Below are positions 34,445 through 46,829 of a stretch of DNA of 64,000 nt, piece by piece. Origin of the DNA: Eudorina sp. 2006-703-Eu-15 (lineage: Eukaryota > Chlorophyta > Chlorophyceae > Chlamydomonadales > Volvocaceae); NCBI GenBank assembly GCA_003117195.1, contig BDSI01000200.1, forward strand, positions 62,001 to 126,000, given 5' to 3'. The notes beneath the pieces were generated by a model. The model saw only the letters and a list, made by a program, of their open reading frames with translations. It made no database searches and had not been told where the DNA came from. The first letter of the stretch is position 1. Every line of letters begins with the position of its first letter. A program made the position numbers and the translations under genes.

Positions 34445-37400
34445 ATGGAATTGCGATGGCGGGTTGCAGCCGTTATTGCCCTGGTGGCGCAGGCCTTCTT
34501 CGGGCATTTTGGCTATGCCCAACTGGTAACAGATACACAAGACTATGCAGTACTGGTGGAGCGGTCGAGCAATAGGAAGTTTTTTAACGCGTATGGGTTG
34601 CAAGAGGGCAACGTCGGGCGCGGCAGCAGCACTTTGATGCGCTTGAAAGCTTGGCAGGGATTTTCACAGGCATCATTTGAGGTATGTTTCTGGCTGCAAA
34701 TTTTAGTCGCAGCATATCGCGCTCGTCAGCTTCAAACCTAGACGGGGCAATAAATTCGCTACCTACTGTGCATTTCATGAGAAAGGGTTTATTCAAGAAT
34801 GCGTTCCCCATTGCCTGAATACTTGTTGACTTTCGTTTCTCCATTTTACCTCGCGTATTTCGTAACTGTTTGCGCCGTGGCAGTGGAACATTTCCAAGCT
34901 GCGCTCGTCGGGCCCAGTTATAACTTCAAAGCTCTTTGTGGCTGGCGGCGTTGTTTGGTAAGTGTCCCCAACCAACGGTGCGTGCGCGGCACATCGACGT
35001 GCCACGCCAACCAAACTAGGGAAAGCTCGAGGGCCGGAGCCCCCTACTAACCTGTCTTGGCGCTCCCCAATTGTGCAAGAGGGGACTGTCCGGGAGGAGT
35101 CACCTCGGCGCGGTCATATGCGCGCAGTGCCGGTCCTGACGGGCACCACCTGCCGCCGGCCGCTTGCCCATCCCGGACCCGATGTCACCCCACAACGGGA
35201 CTGACTTGGGCGGCCAGAGGAGACACAGCCCTTGCTGCACGATTCACGCAACCAGGGTCGTGCGCCCCTAGAGCCTTGCACGGCTTGTGCTTTTTGGCCA
35301 ACCACATGTTGCATCTGCGCCAGCCAACCAGCACAGTGCGTGCTCCTCACCGCGACGCCTGCCCAGGGCAGGGCCCTCGACACCCCTGCCCACCCCCGGC
35401 CCTCCATTCCGGTCCCGCTGCCCGCTGCGATCTGGGTTTGCTCTCTTCTCCTTCCAAACCTCTGCTCTGCATTCCCGCTGCTTCATTTACCCCGGCCCTC
35501 AGGACGCTCTGGCTGGACCTGGAGTCCAACTCCACTCGCGCGCGGCTGCACGGCCGCGACGCGGTCGGCGTGATGCTGGCCGCCAGCTGGGCGGCTGCCT
35601 GGCACGAAGACGAGTCGGTGGCGGTCAGCGTGCGACTGGCACTGCCCAACGCGGAGTGGGACCTCAACGCGCGGGTGTCGGGTGGGTTGGGGGCGCGACG
35701 TATGGTGTGACGGCTAAATTGAAGCAGGAAAAATAAACCCGAAAGACAAGTGGTGTGGTGTGGGGGCTCTGCGGGTGGGGGCGGAGTCCGGGCGCGGCTG
35801 TACAGGTGTGGCGGTGCGCGGGCGGGCGGGCGGGCGGGCACGTGGCAGCTGCCGCAACAGTGGACCGGGATCGGCGAACGTGTGCGGTCGCAAACCAAAT
35901 TGAGGAACGCACCTTTCAAGGGGGCCCGCGTCGCAACGTGCATGCGTCGACGTGGCCAAATGACCTTAAACACGCACAATGTGTTCGTTCATCTGACGGT
36001 GACAAGTGCACGCGCATGTGACCAGACCAGCGGCTGTGGGAGTGCCCTGCGCGACGTGCAACCGCGGCCTCCTCCACCTCCAAGGCCCGCCCCCTCCACC
36101 CGGACATGCCGTACCTATGGCGCTGCCGCCGCCGCCGCCGTGATTTACCTCCGCCGTCGCCGCCGCCGTGCGTCACCCCGCGCCGCAGCGCCCGGGTATG
36201 TCGCGGCCGTGCCGCCGGACGTGGGGGCGGTGCTGACGCGCGGCGCCTCGGGCATGTGGCTCGCCGACCTGAACCGCGGGCTGCTGGAGCGGGGGCTGCT
36301 GGGCGGCAGCGACGAGGACCTACTGCTGCGGGTGCACCTGCTCAATGTGACGGTACGCTGGCGGGAGGACGGCATGCACCCGGAGGCGCGGTACAGCAGG
36401 TACGGCAGCAGCCAGCAGGGGCGTACGGCACCTCGGCGTGTGGTCGGGTGCCGCGAAGGCGAAAAAGGGGGGATGGGTGTGCGGGCGAAGGTGCTGGTAG
36501 GGGGTAGGGGGAGGGAAGAGGAGGAGGTTCGCACGTTGAGGCGGTGGGGTCGTGTATGCGTCTCCAGTGCCCTGGATGGGTACGGATTGGGGCGGACCGA
36601 TTGAACGTGACCTGACGCTGGGCAGGGGCGGCAAACCCAGGCCCATCGGCTTTAGTCGGATACGACTCGTGGAGCACGCGACCCCGCCGGGTAGGAGACG
36701 CGCGTGTGATTAGCAAAGGAACCCCCCGGCCATACATGCACGTGTATATGTGTATTATTTAGGCATATGTGTTTGTATGTGTATGTGTATGCGTATGCCA
36801 CGATTGTGTGCTTTTCAAGTAAGGGCCAAGCTGCAGCACCACCGCAGCCTGTCTTGCTTGACCGCCGGCGCGCGGGGGCGGCAATGAGTCAGCAATTTGC
36901 GCCAGCGAACTGAGTCAGCAAACTGAGTCAGCAAACTGAGTCATCGCTCCTGGGACGGTGTGCCGTACGGCAGTGCGACATGACGCACCGTCGGGGCGGA
37001 AGGAGCTGCGCGGCGAAGTGATCCTGCCGCCACCACGAGATGCAAACCTGCCGCCATCACGGCTGTACGGTTGGACTGTGCCGCACGGCCGGCGAGAGCT
37101 TTGGGCGGGGAGAAAAGGGTGTTGGCTTGACCTTGTTGGTCCGGCCCGCTTCCCGTTGCTCTGCTCTGTTACTGTTCCCTGTTGCTGTTCCCTTCTCTGA
37201 AATGGCCCGCGCCGATGCAGGGCTGTACGGCAGCAGGTGTCCGCCGTGCTGGGCGCGGACAGCTACGGCGTGCGTCATGAGTTCGAGGCGGCGGTGCGCA
37301 CGACGGTGGTGGACGCGGGGCTGGAGGGCGGCGCCGGCGGGGGCGAGACGCACAGCCAATACCACTGGGGCGAGATGTCGTACAATTCGTCCGTGGTGGG

Positions 37401-40400
37401 GGAGGTGAGTGCCGCCTCGCCGCCGGCCGCCACCCCTTCCGCGGCCCCGTCCAAATGTGCCCCAGGGCTCCCCCAGCGCCCTCCGGGAGGCAGGTCCAAC
37501 GGGCCCTGTGTGGCGGTCCCCGCTGCGTCGGATCTCCCTTCCGCAGCGGGGCAGCAGATGTACCCGCCGGGCGATGTACGACAGCGTGTGCGGGGCTGTG
37601 CTGCCGGACCGCCGACAGCAAACACGCCGCGGCGCGCCCGTTAGGCCTGGGAGTAGAAGCCCCGTCGGGCGGATCTGTTCCGCTTCGGTGCCCGGTTTCG
37701 GTCTGTAAATGGTCAAGGCGTGCACGTGGACGTTATCATCAATGAATGAACGTTACACGTCGTCATGTCGCCGGACCTCATGATCCGTGGTGCAATCCAA
37801 ACGTCGCCCGACGTTTGCTCTGGCAGTCAGCGCGGTTGGTTTATGTGTTCCAATGGCCTTTTTGCCCCGGCCCCCCTACACCCGCTGACCGCCGTGCAGC
37901 TGCTCTGGTACATGGTGCTGGACAACCTGCGGTGCCACGGCCTCAGCGACGAGGACGCCCAGGGGAAGGCGAGTGACCTCCAGGGAGCGACCTCCAGGGA
38001 GCGACCGCCAGGGAGCGACCTCCAGGGAGCGACCTCCAGGGAGCGGCCTGCAGGGAGTGACCTCCAGGGAGCGAGGAAAGGAGTGCTCTCCTTTCATCTG
38101 GGGCCCGGGCCCGGGATGGGCCTGGCACCGACTGGGACCGGGGGCAGGGAACCGGGGCCGCTACCATAACAGCCAAAGGGTCCAATGGGCAAGCAGGCCG
38201 CGTCCACAACAGCCTACCCCGCAGTGGAGGCGCGGGGGGGCGGGCAGGGGCCGGGCTGTGGCGGGCGGGGGGGCGGGGGGGTCGTGCGGACTGACCCTGC
38301 CTGCGGTGTGGTGCGGTGTGGTATGGCAGCTTGGCAGCGTGGCAGCGTGACAGGGAGGGCGCGGGCACGGACGCCCCGGCGGACCAACGTGCCGGCATTG
38401 AAACAACCATGCCGGCCGCGACAGGCCGTGCTGAACGGCCCATACCAATACCAACATAATTTCGTACCGATGTACGAAGAGCACCAACACCAACATCAAC
38501 ACCAACACCAGGGCCGCCCGAGTCTTCGTGAAGGAGAAGTGGAATCCGGCCTAAGGATTGCGTCCTCAATTTTTCCCCGCCGCCCCTCCCCCCGCCCAAT
38601 GTCCTATCCCGCCCCCGCCCAATGCCCCATACCCCTCCCCCCGCCCCGCTCAGATCGACGCGGTGGTGGCCATGTGCGATATCGTCGTGGGACGAGTCAC
38701 GTCCCACCCCAGGGTGTACGTCACGGTGTCGGAGCTATCGGGTGCCGTACAATACTTGGACGAGAATGGGGAGGATCTCCGGCGGTACGGCCTGCCGTGC
38801 AGGTCGCCGCACGGCGTCGCCGGTGCCGCTGGCGGCGGCAGAGGCGACGGCGGGAGCGACGTTGCGCGATCGCCTCGCGTCAGCGGCGCAGGCCGGGCCG
38901 CCGGGTACGGCGATTTTCAGGACGTGTACGACAACGGCAGCGACGGCGACTCGTTCGACGCTTGGTGGGCTGACGGCGGCGGCGGCGGCGGCAGCAACCG
39001 CTCCGGTACCAAGGCGAGGCGGCGAAGGCGGAGGCCGATTTCCGCCGTCCTGTCCACTCTGATGGGACTCTTGTTCAGGGGCAGTAGCACGGGCGGGGCC
39101 GGCGGCGGCGGCGGCGGCAGCGCCCGCGCGGGCAGTAGCAAGTCCGTCGAGTACGACGCCGGCGGGTACACGCGGGTGGGCCCCAGGGAGGGATCCTCTC
39201 TCGCACAGCAGCAGCAGCAGCAGCACAACCCGTCAGAGGGCCAGGTAGACAGTGGCCACGGACATAGCGGGTCGGCCCTCTCGTGGCCGCTTCCCGGAAG
39301 GGCAGTTACCCGCAGCGCCGGCAGTAGCAGCTGCGGCAGCAGTAGCGACAGTAGCAGCTGTGGTAGCAGCAGCGGCAGTAGCAGCAGTAATGGCGGTGGG
39401 GTGGCCGCACATCTCGGCGCATCCGTCGGGTGGCATATGAGGGGTATCCTCCGCTGGGTTGTCGGTCTCGAGGATCCGCCGCCGCCGCAGCGGCAGCAGC
39501 ACTCGAGTGAGTACGACCCGTACGGGTATGAGGAGGAGGACGAGGAGCCGTACGAGGACGAGCTGCTCCCAAGCACGGTGGAAGTCGCGCTGACGGTGGT
39601 GGCGCAGTCGGCGGGGGTGTTCGCGTTCGCTGTGATGGGCTCGAAGGTACGGAGGATACGACATGGTACGACATGGTACGGCACTGTCGTGTGGCGCAAC
39701 ACAGACGGTAGCAACACAGTCTGTCGCGCATGCCTATGGCGATACCTTCCGGCGGGCTTCCTCGCAGAAAGGAACAGTAATCGGCTGCCACTGCATCGCC
39801 GCAGGTTCAAATCCCAAACCACATAAAGACGTTGATCCCTTTGGGGTCCGCTGTAACGTTCATTCATTCATTCATTCATTCATTCATTCATTCATTCATT
39901 CATTCGTTCATTTATAAAGACGCGACGGGAACTCGCCGCTCGACCTAGCCACCTGCACGCTCACCATGCGAGGCGCCCGCGCAATCATGCGAGGACTCAC
40001 ACCTCGGGTGGGCTTCTTGTTAAACACACCTCGGTTTGGGTCGGGCTTCTCATGAGAATCGCACCTCCGGGGTCGGGCGGATGTCCTCGCCGAACACACC
40101 TACCTTCCACAGGCCGCGTGCAGGTTGAAATCTCCCGCGAGCACCTCGTGACGAGGCGACGAGGGGCACCTCGCAGTCTGTCTGGCCGTTGCCCTCCTTC
40201 CCAAACCCTGCTGTCTTTCTTCTGACCCCTCCTGCTTTCCTCGAACCGCCGGTCGTTCTCCCAACGCCTAACTCCCCTGTGAGCCCTGTACCTCGGCCCT
40301 CACCTCGCTGGTCGTTCTCCTGACCCCCTTGTGAGCTGTACCTCTGCCCTCATCTTACCGCCTCGTGTTGCATTGTGGCGCGCTGCCTCGTCGCAGTTCC

Positions 40401-42739
40401 TGAACCGGTTGTACAAGCGCCGGTACGGACCCAGACGAGATCGAGTCCGACGGGAGCACGCGCCGGCTTCCCTCGTGGATGCCGTGGCGGCGGCGGCGGC
40501 GGCGGCGGCAGCAGCGGCGGCGGCGGCAGGGGCATCTGGGTCGTCGTTGCCGCCGCAACACAGCAGCGCGGGTGCCGGCGGCAGCGGTGCCGCCAAGGGC
40601 GGGACCAGCAGCGGCCGCGGCCCCGCCCAAGCGGGCGGCGCCGCGACGGCGACGGGCTCACACGGCTTGCAGCCTGTGCGGCAGCAGGGACGCTCCAGGC
40701 GCACGGCAAGCGGCGGCGGGGCTGGCAGCAGCGCGCCCAGCAGCAGCAGCAACAGCAGCCGCGGCAGCGGCGGCGGCGCCGCCGCCAGCTGCAACACCGC
40801 TGGCGCGGCCGGCAGCGCTGGCGGTTGCACCGGAGGCTTTGCGCCGGGGACAGCCGCAGCGGCAGTCCCGGCAACGGCGGGTCCGGCGGCGCGTGCTGCG
40901 GTGACTGCGAGCAGCGCCAATGGCGACGCACCGGCCTCCTCGGGCAAGTCTCCCGCGGCGGCGGCGGCGGCGCCCCCGCAGCCGCCGCGCAGGAAGGCGG
41001 CGGCAGCGGCACCCGCGCGTGCGCCCTCGGGAATCGGCACCCATCACCGTGACGATGCCGTGGGCCAGTGCGTCGGGGCTGGCGGCAGCGATGCCGGCAA
41101 GGGCGGGAGCAGCGGAATTGGCGGCGTGCAGCGGCGATCACCGGGGCTGGCGGCCTTCTCCGGGTTGTTCCCGTGGCGCCGTGGACGCGCGGCAACCGGT
41201 GCGACCCCGGAGGTGCCGCCGGCGCCGCTGCCTGGCGCGATGCCCTCCGCGTCCCACTCGCGCTCCTCGAGCGTCGTCTCGGCTTCCGGCCAGGACTCCT
41301 CGAAACACCCGGTCTCGTCGCCGTCAGCTTGTCATGCTGCAGCCGCACGCCCGCAGGGGCAGGAGGAGCAACAGAAACGGGCGCAGCCGCAGCGACAGCC
41401 ACCTGCAAAGCTGGGCAACCGACAGCCCCTCCAGCAGTCCCTGCCGACGCCGTCGCCGTCGCCGCAGCCCTCGTCCTCGTCCTCACTGCCGTCGCCGTTG
41501 CCTTCCACAGCCCAGGAACGGCAACGACCGCACCAACAGCAGCAGCAGAACCGATCCGCGCTGGGGCGACGCCTGACCGAGGCTGCGGCACAGCCGCCCG
41601 GCCCCGCACCCGGGCCGCAGGCGGTTGCGGTGGGCCTTGCGGCCGCCGCGGCGTCGGAGCCCGGGAATCCGGCTCCAGGGCCCAGACCCCCTTGTGAGGC
41701 CGCCGCGGGCGCTGAGGCGGCTGCGGTGGCGCTAGCAGGAACTGTCGCGGTGCCCGAATCTCATCAGCAGCAGCAACAGCAGCAGCTGTATCCCGCTGGG
41801 GCGTTCGCGGGGCCAGCGGCGGCCCAGGCGGCCGCCATCGCGGTGGCCGCGGCCTCCGCTGACGGTGGCGCCGCTGCCGGCGCTGCGCCGCAGCCGGCGC
41901 GGTCATCGGAGGTGACGCCGCCGACGCATCGGCAGCTGCAGCGGGCGTCGGTCGGCGGCGCCGGCGGCGGCAGCGGCGGCGGCGTGGCGTCGTTGCTGCG
42001 GGCCTGTGGACCCGAGCCTCCTGATGGTGGCGGCGGCGCCGGCGGCACCTGTGGTGGCTTTGAAGCGGCGGCGGAGGCGTCTTCGGCGCCGTCCTGCTCG
42101 GGAACGAGCGGCCGGTCCAGCAAGGCAGCGTCCGTGTTAAGCTCCTCGGTCTCCGTCGGCGGCAGTAGCACTAGCAGCAGTAGTGCTGGGTTCGGGACGC
42201 CCTTCCTGGCGTCTAGCTCGTCCTTGCCGGCAGTAGCCATCACGCCTATTGGGGGCGTGAGCAGTAGCAGCAGCAGCAGCGTCCCTGTATGGGACGCTGC
42301 AACGGGCGTGGTCGGCCGCGGCGCCAGCAGCGGCGGCGGAGCCGCCGCTGACGGCTGCGGCTGCAGTCGGCCGTGCGGCAGCGGCTGCGCCGTCACCGCC
42401 GCCGCCGCGGCCGCGGCCGCGGCGGCGGCAGCTGCGGCGTCGCAGTCGCGCCGGCCGCCGCTCAAGCAACCCTGGAGCATTGAGCTGTTGGCCGAGATGG
42501 CGGGCAGCAGCGACTGGCGGCGCCGCAGCTGCTTCGAGGCTGCCGCTCCGGGGGACTTCGCGTGCCTCAGCTGCCGGGACGCGCCCCGCGAGTGCGGCTT
42601 CCTGCACGGCGCCACCGTGCACATGGGCCTGTGCGGCGAGTGCGCGGGCCGACTGGCGGCGCCCTCCTCTCAGACTGGCGCCATGAATTGCATGGTGTGC
42701 CAGCTGCCGTACGATAAACTGGTGGAGGTGGTGCAGTGA
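34445..42739 (+). CDS. Membrane-anchored E3 ligase with MDM2-type RING, paralog 1
   Basis: Eight exons join in phase to 1429 residues: 34445-34681, 34884-34957, 35503-35681, 36189-36399, 37221-37404, 37900-37968, 38654-39646, 40397-42739. A signal peptide (about residues 1-25, ending FGHFGYA) leads into a luminal part. Exon 2 begins WNISKL and ends in FVAGGVVW followed by LWLDLE, the opening pattern of MATH/TRAF-C domains; the rest of the ectodomain is unassigned. A membrane helix lies at about 626-648 (VEVALTVVAQSAGVFAFAVM). The arm 650-1371 is Ala/Gly/Ser/Gln-rich. The C-terminal RING (about 1372-1417) has C-x2-C-x10-H-x4-H-x3-C-x2-C-x15-C-x2-C and a 12-residue tail, as in MDM2. I infer a ubiquitin ligase with a cytosolic RING and a luminal or external sensor. 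The sixth intron uses a GC donor. It is paralogous to the gene at 47492-53016. Confidence 0.82.
36898..36946. repeat. 15-bp tandem repeat (ACTGAGTCAGCAA), about 3 copies
   Basis: The unit ACTGAGTCAGCAA occurs three times in a row, in intron 4 of the first RING gene. Confidence 0.8.
37975..38075. repeat. 14-bp tandem repeat GACCTCCAGGGAGC, about 7 copies
   Basis: The repeat starts directly after the GC-type donor of intron 6 of the first RING gene. Units differ at one or two bases. Confidence 0.9.
39861..39905. repeat. CATT microsatellite, about 11 copies
   Basis: A nearly perfect four-base repeat in intron 7 of the first RING gene, about 200 bases after the exon 7 donor. Confidence 0.95.
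40006..40053 (+). repeat. GGGTGGGCTTCTTGTTA dispersed core, two adjacent copies
   Basis: GGGTGGGCTTCTTGTTA (40006-40022) and a variant GGGTCGGGCTTCTCATGA (40037-40053) lie between CACACCTCGG words. The same core occurs at 264, 21314 and 50169 (minus), each time next to a CA/GT tract. Confidence 0.7.
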
Positions 42740-43559
42740 GGGCTGGCGAGGCGGGAGCAGCTCGATGGAATTGGATGGATGGATGGATGATCCATGACGG
42801 CTCCTCGTGAGTTGGCTTTTGTTGTTTCGTTCTCGCGTTGCCGTACACTGGCGGACCTGCAGGGGGGGTGCGTGCGGGGACGGTGAGGTCAGGGACGTGG
42901 CTAGTGGGACGCGGCCGATGGGACGGCTCGGGGTTGTGGCCGCAAGGGCAGTGGTGTCGCTGAGGCACGTGCAGCGTTCGTGCCGAGGGCGTGCGGTGCT
43001 GGTCATAAAGCGCGCGAAGCCAGGTTCATTGCGGCATCTTGCTTTGCCGGATAATTGCTGCGTCCTGTTCTGCCGGGTACAGAAATATCCGGCAGAGCAG
43101 GGAAACCCTGCGCAATCGGTGATTTGTTTTCGCGATTTCGCTGTCTTTAATAACAGAAGGGGAAACCCTAAACACGACGAGGCTGCAGAACACGAGCTTG
43201 CAGGGCGGTCCCGGGAGTACGGACCTGCCCAAGGGAGCGGGATTCCGCTCTGACAGGATCCACTCAGGTTGTGTGGGAGACGGGGGGACTGGGGGGCGGC
43301 AGTATGGATGCGCTGGCGTCGCATGACGTTTATTGGAGAGCGTTGGACGTCCACGTGTAGGTCGAACGCCCTGGCTCGACGGGTCCTTGAAGAGGGGTAG
43401 GTGGGATGGCGCTGGGGTCCGGTGCGTTGGCGGGTGCTTCCAGCGCTGCTCTCCGGCGAGGACGGGCGGTGCCTATGTCAGGGCAAACCCATAGCCGCGT
43501 CAAGACATCACCATCCTGCCCGCTGAGCACAAGAGGCGGTCCCTGACTGGCTTGCCGGG

Positions 43560-43665
43560 CGGCAGCGTTGGGGTGTTGAAGTGAAGCCGCGTCGGGGGTC
43601 AAAGTGAACCCGCGTTGGGGCGAAAATGAAGTCGCGTTGGGGTGACAGTGGCGCCGCGTTAGCGG
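43560..43665. repeat. Degenerate 23-25 bp tandem repeat
   Basis: About four units built around GCGTTGGGGTGAAAGTGAA-like words lie some 800 bases after the stop of the first RING gene. Confidence 0.7.
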
Positions 43666-44930
43666 TGACTGATCGCACACTAACACTGCCAGGATCCGAG
43701 CCTACACTACTGACCCTTCGAAGTGGAGGGGGCAGGCAGAGCGCGAGCGTTGCGTGTTGGCAGGCGAACCGCATCGTTCGCCCTGATGATATCACGGCAC
43801 CACGCCAAGACTCTCTATATACTACAAACGTGCACGCAAAGCACTGCGGCGTTGGTTTCAAGAAACGATCACCACGAAACTGCCAGTGAATTGTACATTT
43901 TGTTTCGCAGCAGGAAGGGGGCGGGCGAGTGTATCGTCGACATTACAAAGGTGGCGAAAACAGCCCCTGGTGGTGGTGCTCTGGTGCTGGTGCTGGTGGT
44001 GCACAGGAGCTTGTTCGCAAATTGGGCCGACCAGGTTGGTGGGCTGGCCGAACCCCGGAGTCGCGGAGGCCGCGGCCCAATCAAGGTCGATAACTTGCGT
44101 GGCCCGATAAGTCTGCTTTGCTGTACTGCCAGGTCGCTGCCTCCTGGTCTGCCCCTAACCGCCGAGCGCCGGTCACTCGTTTACGAATGCGAGGGTGAAG
44201 TGCCCCATTTTTGCAGAAGGTAGTACCCGCCGTGCGAGAGGCGCCGGCGCGGTCCGGGCGTCACGGCGGCTGGTGTGGTTGCACCGCCTGTTCGCTGTCC
44301 TGCAACCACCGTACTGACGGTTGCAACCGCGGGTGTAGGGTACAGGAACAGACCGAGGGGCGCGCTCGGTCAGGTGGTCAGGTGCGGAGGGGGAGGATAT
44401 GCAAGCGAGGAGGGTATGCCCGCGAGGAGGGTGAGGATGTCCCCGCGGGGAGGATACCTACAGAGTATGTTGCGGTGAGTTTGGTTCGGTGGGGCGCCTG
44501 GCTCTGGCTGGGGTCCCTGAGAGGAAGCGAGGCGCAGAGGCGCGCGAGAGCTTGCGGGCAATGTATTGATGAACATACATTCAAGAATGCTGGGCCATGC
44601 GTTGTTGTGCGGCGTTTGGGCAACGCGGGCGGGGCGCAGGACGTGCGGGAGGGCGGGTGAGAGGGGGGATAAGCGAGGCGGCAACCCGACGCAACGCAGC
44701 TCACGGCTGCAGTGCCGCAGTGTTGTTGACTGCGGTGCAGCAGCCGGTCGATCTCGTTGCCGGGTTTGCGCGGGCATGCCTCCTGCGCACCTCCGAGCGC
44801 GTGCGTTTTGTGGATAGGTGGGCGTTGGCGTGGCCAACGCGCGGTTGTACTGCAGTACGGCTGTAGCACGGCGTGGGCCTGGACGACCCGACCGGCGCCT
44901 CGTCTGTCGCCGTTGTGTTAGCGCGCCACG

Positions 44931-44990
44931 CGGTCGGGCTTCGGTGCAGGTTACGTAGGTGCGGTCGGGCTTCGGTGCAGGTTACGTACG
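44931..44990. repeat. 28-bp direct duplication
   Basis: Two copies of a unit beginning GGTCGGGCTTCGGTGCAGGT and ending TTACGTA are separated by a few bases (about 44932-44959 and 44964-44990). Confidence 0.85.
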
Positions 44991-46829
44991 TTCCTCGCGG
45001 GCCTGGGCTCGCAGTTCCACGGGCGCACCTCTCGAACAGGGAAGGGCGCGCCCCTGCTGCTGAGCTGTCATGGACTGGTACCGTCTCCGTTGCGCCGGGC
45101 GGCGGCCTCAGGGACGCTGCGCTGGGCTCACGTGGGGGGGCTGCTGCCGACGCCGTAGGCCCTAGGCCATGGGCCTTGGGTGCCTGTCAGGAGTTTCTCG
45201 CGCAGAGCAGAGGGAGGTTCGAGATGTCGTTCCGGTGAGCTCGCTGGCTGCCACTTCGACGTATCCTCAATGACACGGTGATATTCAGTATGACAGAGCT
45301 GTTGAGCTGTATCAGTATGACTGAGCTGCTTGCGACTGGTGTCGTGACCCGCAGAGACGGTTGTGATGGCGGGTTGTTCCATAATGGGTCGGTGCTTGAA
45401 GCGGATTGTGACCTACGCGATGTCAGCGACGGTGCCCTCTTTGAGCTTGTTGGAGCGCCGGCTTTGGCCCGCTGTGGCTCAGACGCAGCTGCGTCTGCTG
45501 CTGCCACCGGCGCTGGGTTCTCAACTTTTCACGCGCGACGCGCGTGCTACTTACAAATTACATATCGTCTGCGTTGGAGGTCCCTTCACGGAGTGCCTCG
45601 GGGAGGCGGGTGCACTGCCTCGCCCCAGGACGACGTCGTTTTAGACAACCGTGATCAGTGGCTGGGCCGCTGCCAGCCATCCATACGGTGTTTCTCATGT
45701 GGCCTGTTGTGACCCATGGTGCGCCTGATGGTCGCTGGGCAGGTCGTTGTGCGTCAGCTCCGCTGCCCTCTGCCACGTGGGAGCTGTCCGGGGGGGAGAC
45801 CTGGTCTGTACATATCGAATCCAGGGCGTTCTGGTTATGGCTGAATTTGATTTTTGTTCAAGGGCGATGACGCAGGCTGGACACAGGCTGCCGAGTCCGC
45901 GTGCGCGACGATCCGTCACTGCAATATACCGTTATACTTGCCGTACACGGCCGTACACGGTTGGTTGGGGAACCTGCGAGGTGGGCAATGTCGAGGGCTG
46001 TTGATGAGACTTATCTCCTTGGGCTCTATCTATGCCCATGGATCGTGAACATGTGTACGGTACCTTGCTGACTAGCAATGTTGTGGGTGCGGAAGTGTTG
46101 GTGCTGGGCTTGTTGGGGGCTTGCCGAGGGCGCTCGAGGCTTCACCGAAGCGGCAATCTAAACCCAACCGTAGCCCATCGTCTGGGACCAGGGTCAGCTC
46201 CACGGTGGCCTCGTTCTTGAACCGTCGAGTACATTGGGCTGTGTGTTCTGACCCGACCGGACCCGGTTGTCAGATATTTGCCACGGAGTACCTCAAGGAT
46301 CGCAGGACTGTTAAAACCGCGGAGCAAAGCAATCCAGCGGAATGATGGAACCCTAACAAAGCGCTCAAACCCCGATACCTCGGCGGACAGATGGTGGCGC
46401 ATGAACGTTGAAGTGCACGTGATTGCGGCTTGGCATGCATGGTCATTCCAACTCGCTTTCCGCTCAGCGCCCTGGAACCTGGAGCACCCCAACTCCCTAG
46501 GGCCCCAGCACCATGATGGGACTTGAAGCAGTGGCCGGCCACCAGGGGGAAAGCACGACGGCGACTAGCCGTGTGACACCTCTGAGTGCAATAGACAGTG
46601 CACTCGTACTCTCGTCCAAGAATCCACGTCCTTTAGCAGAGAAACCTACATCATAAGTGGCAACGCGATGCGTATAAGCGATCAGCATATGGGGTCAGAA
46701 AAGAGCTCGGGGTTTCAATAGAGTCGCATATGCACGTCTCCATGCCAAGCTGCGAATACGGTACGATTTGTCGGGCTTTGTGTGGCGCATTGAACGCCGC
46801 CAAGGCCCCGTGCCCGTCCCCAGTGTAGC

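Noticed and set aside
40300..41906. Minus-strand open frames of 246 and 518 codons, Arg/Pro/Ala-rich
   Set aside because: They are shadows of the alanine- and glycine-rich last exon of the first RING gene; GC-rich codons leave all frames open.
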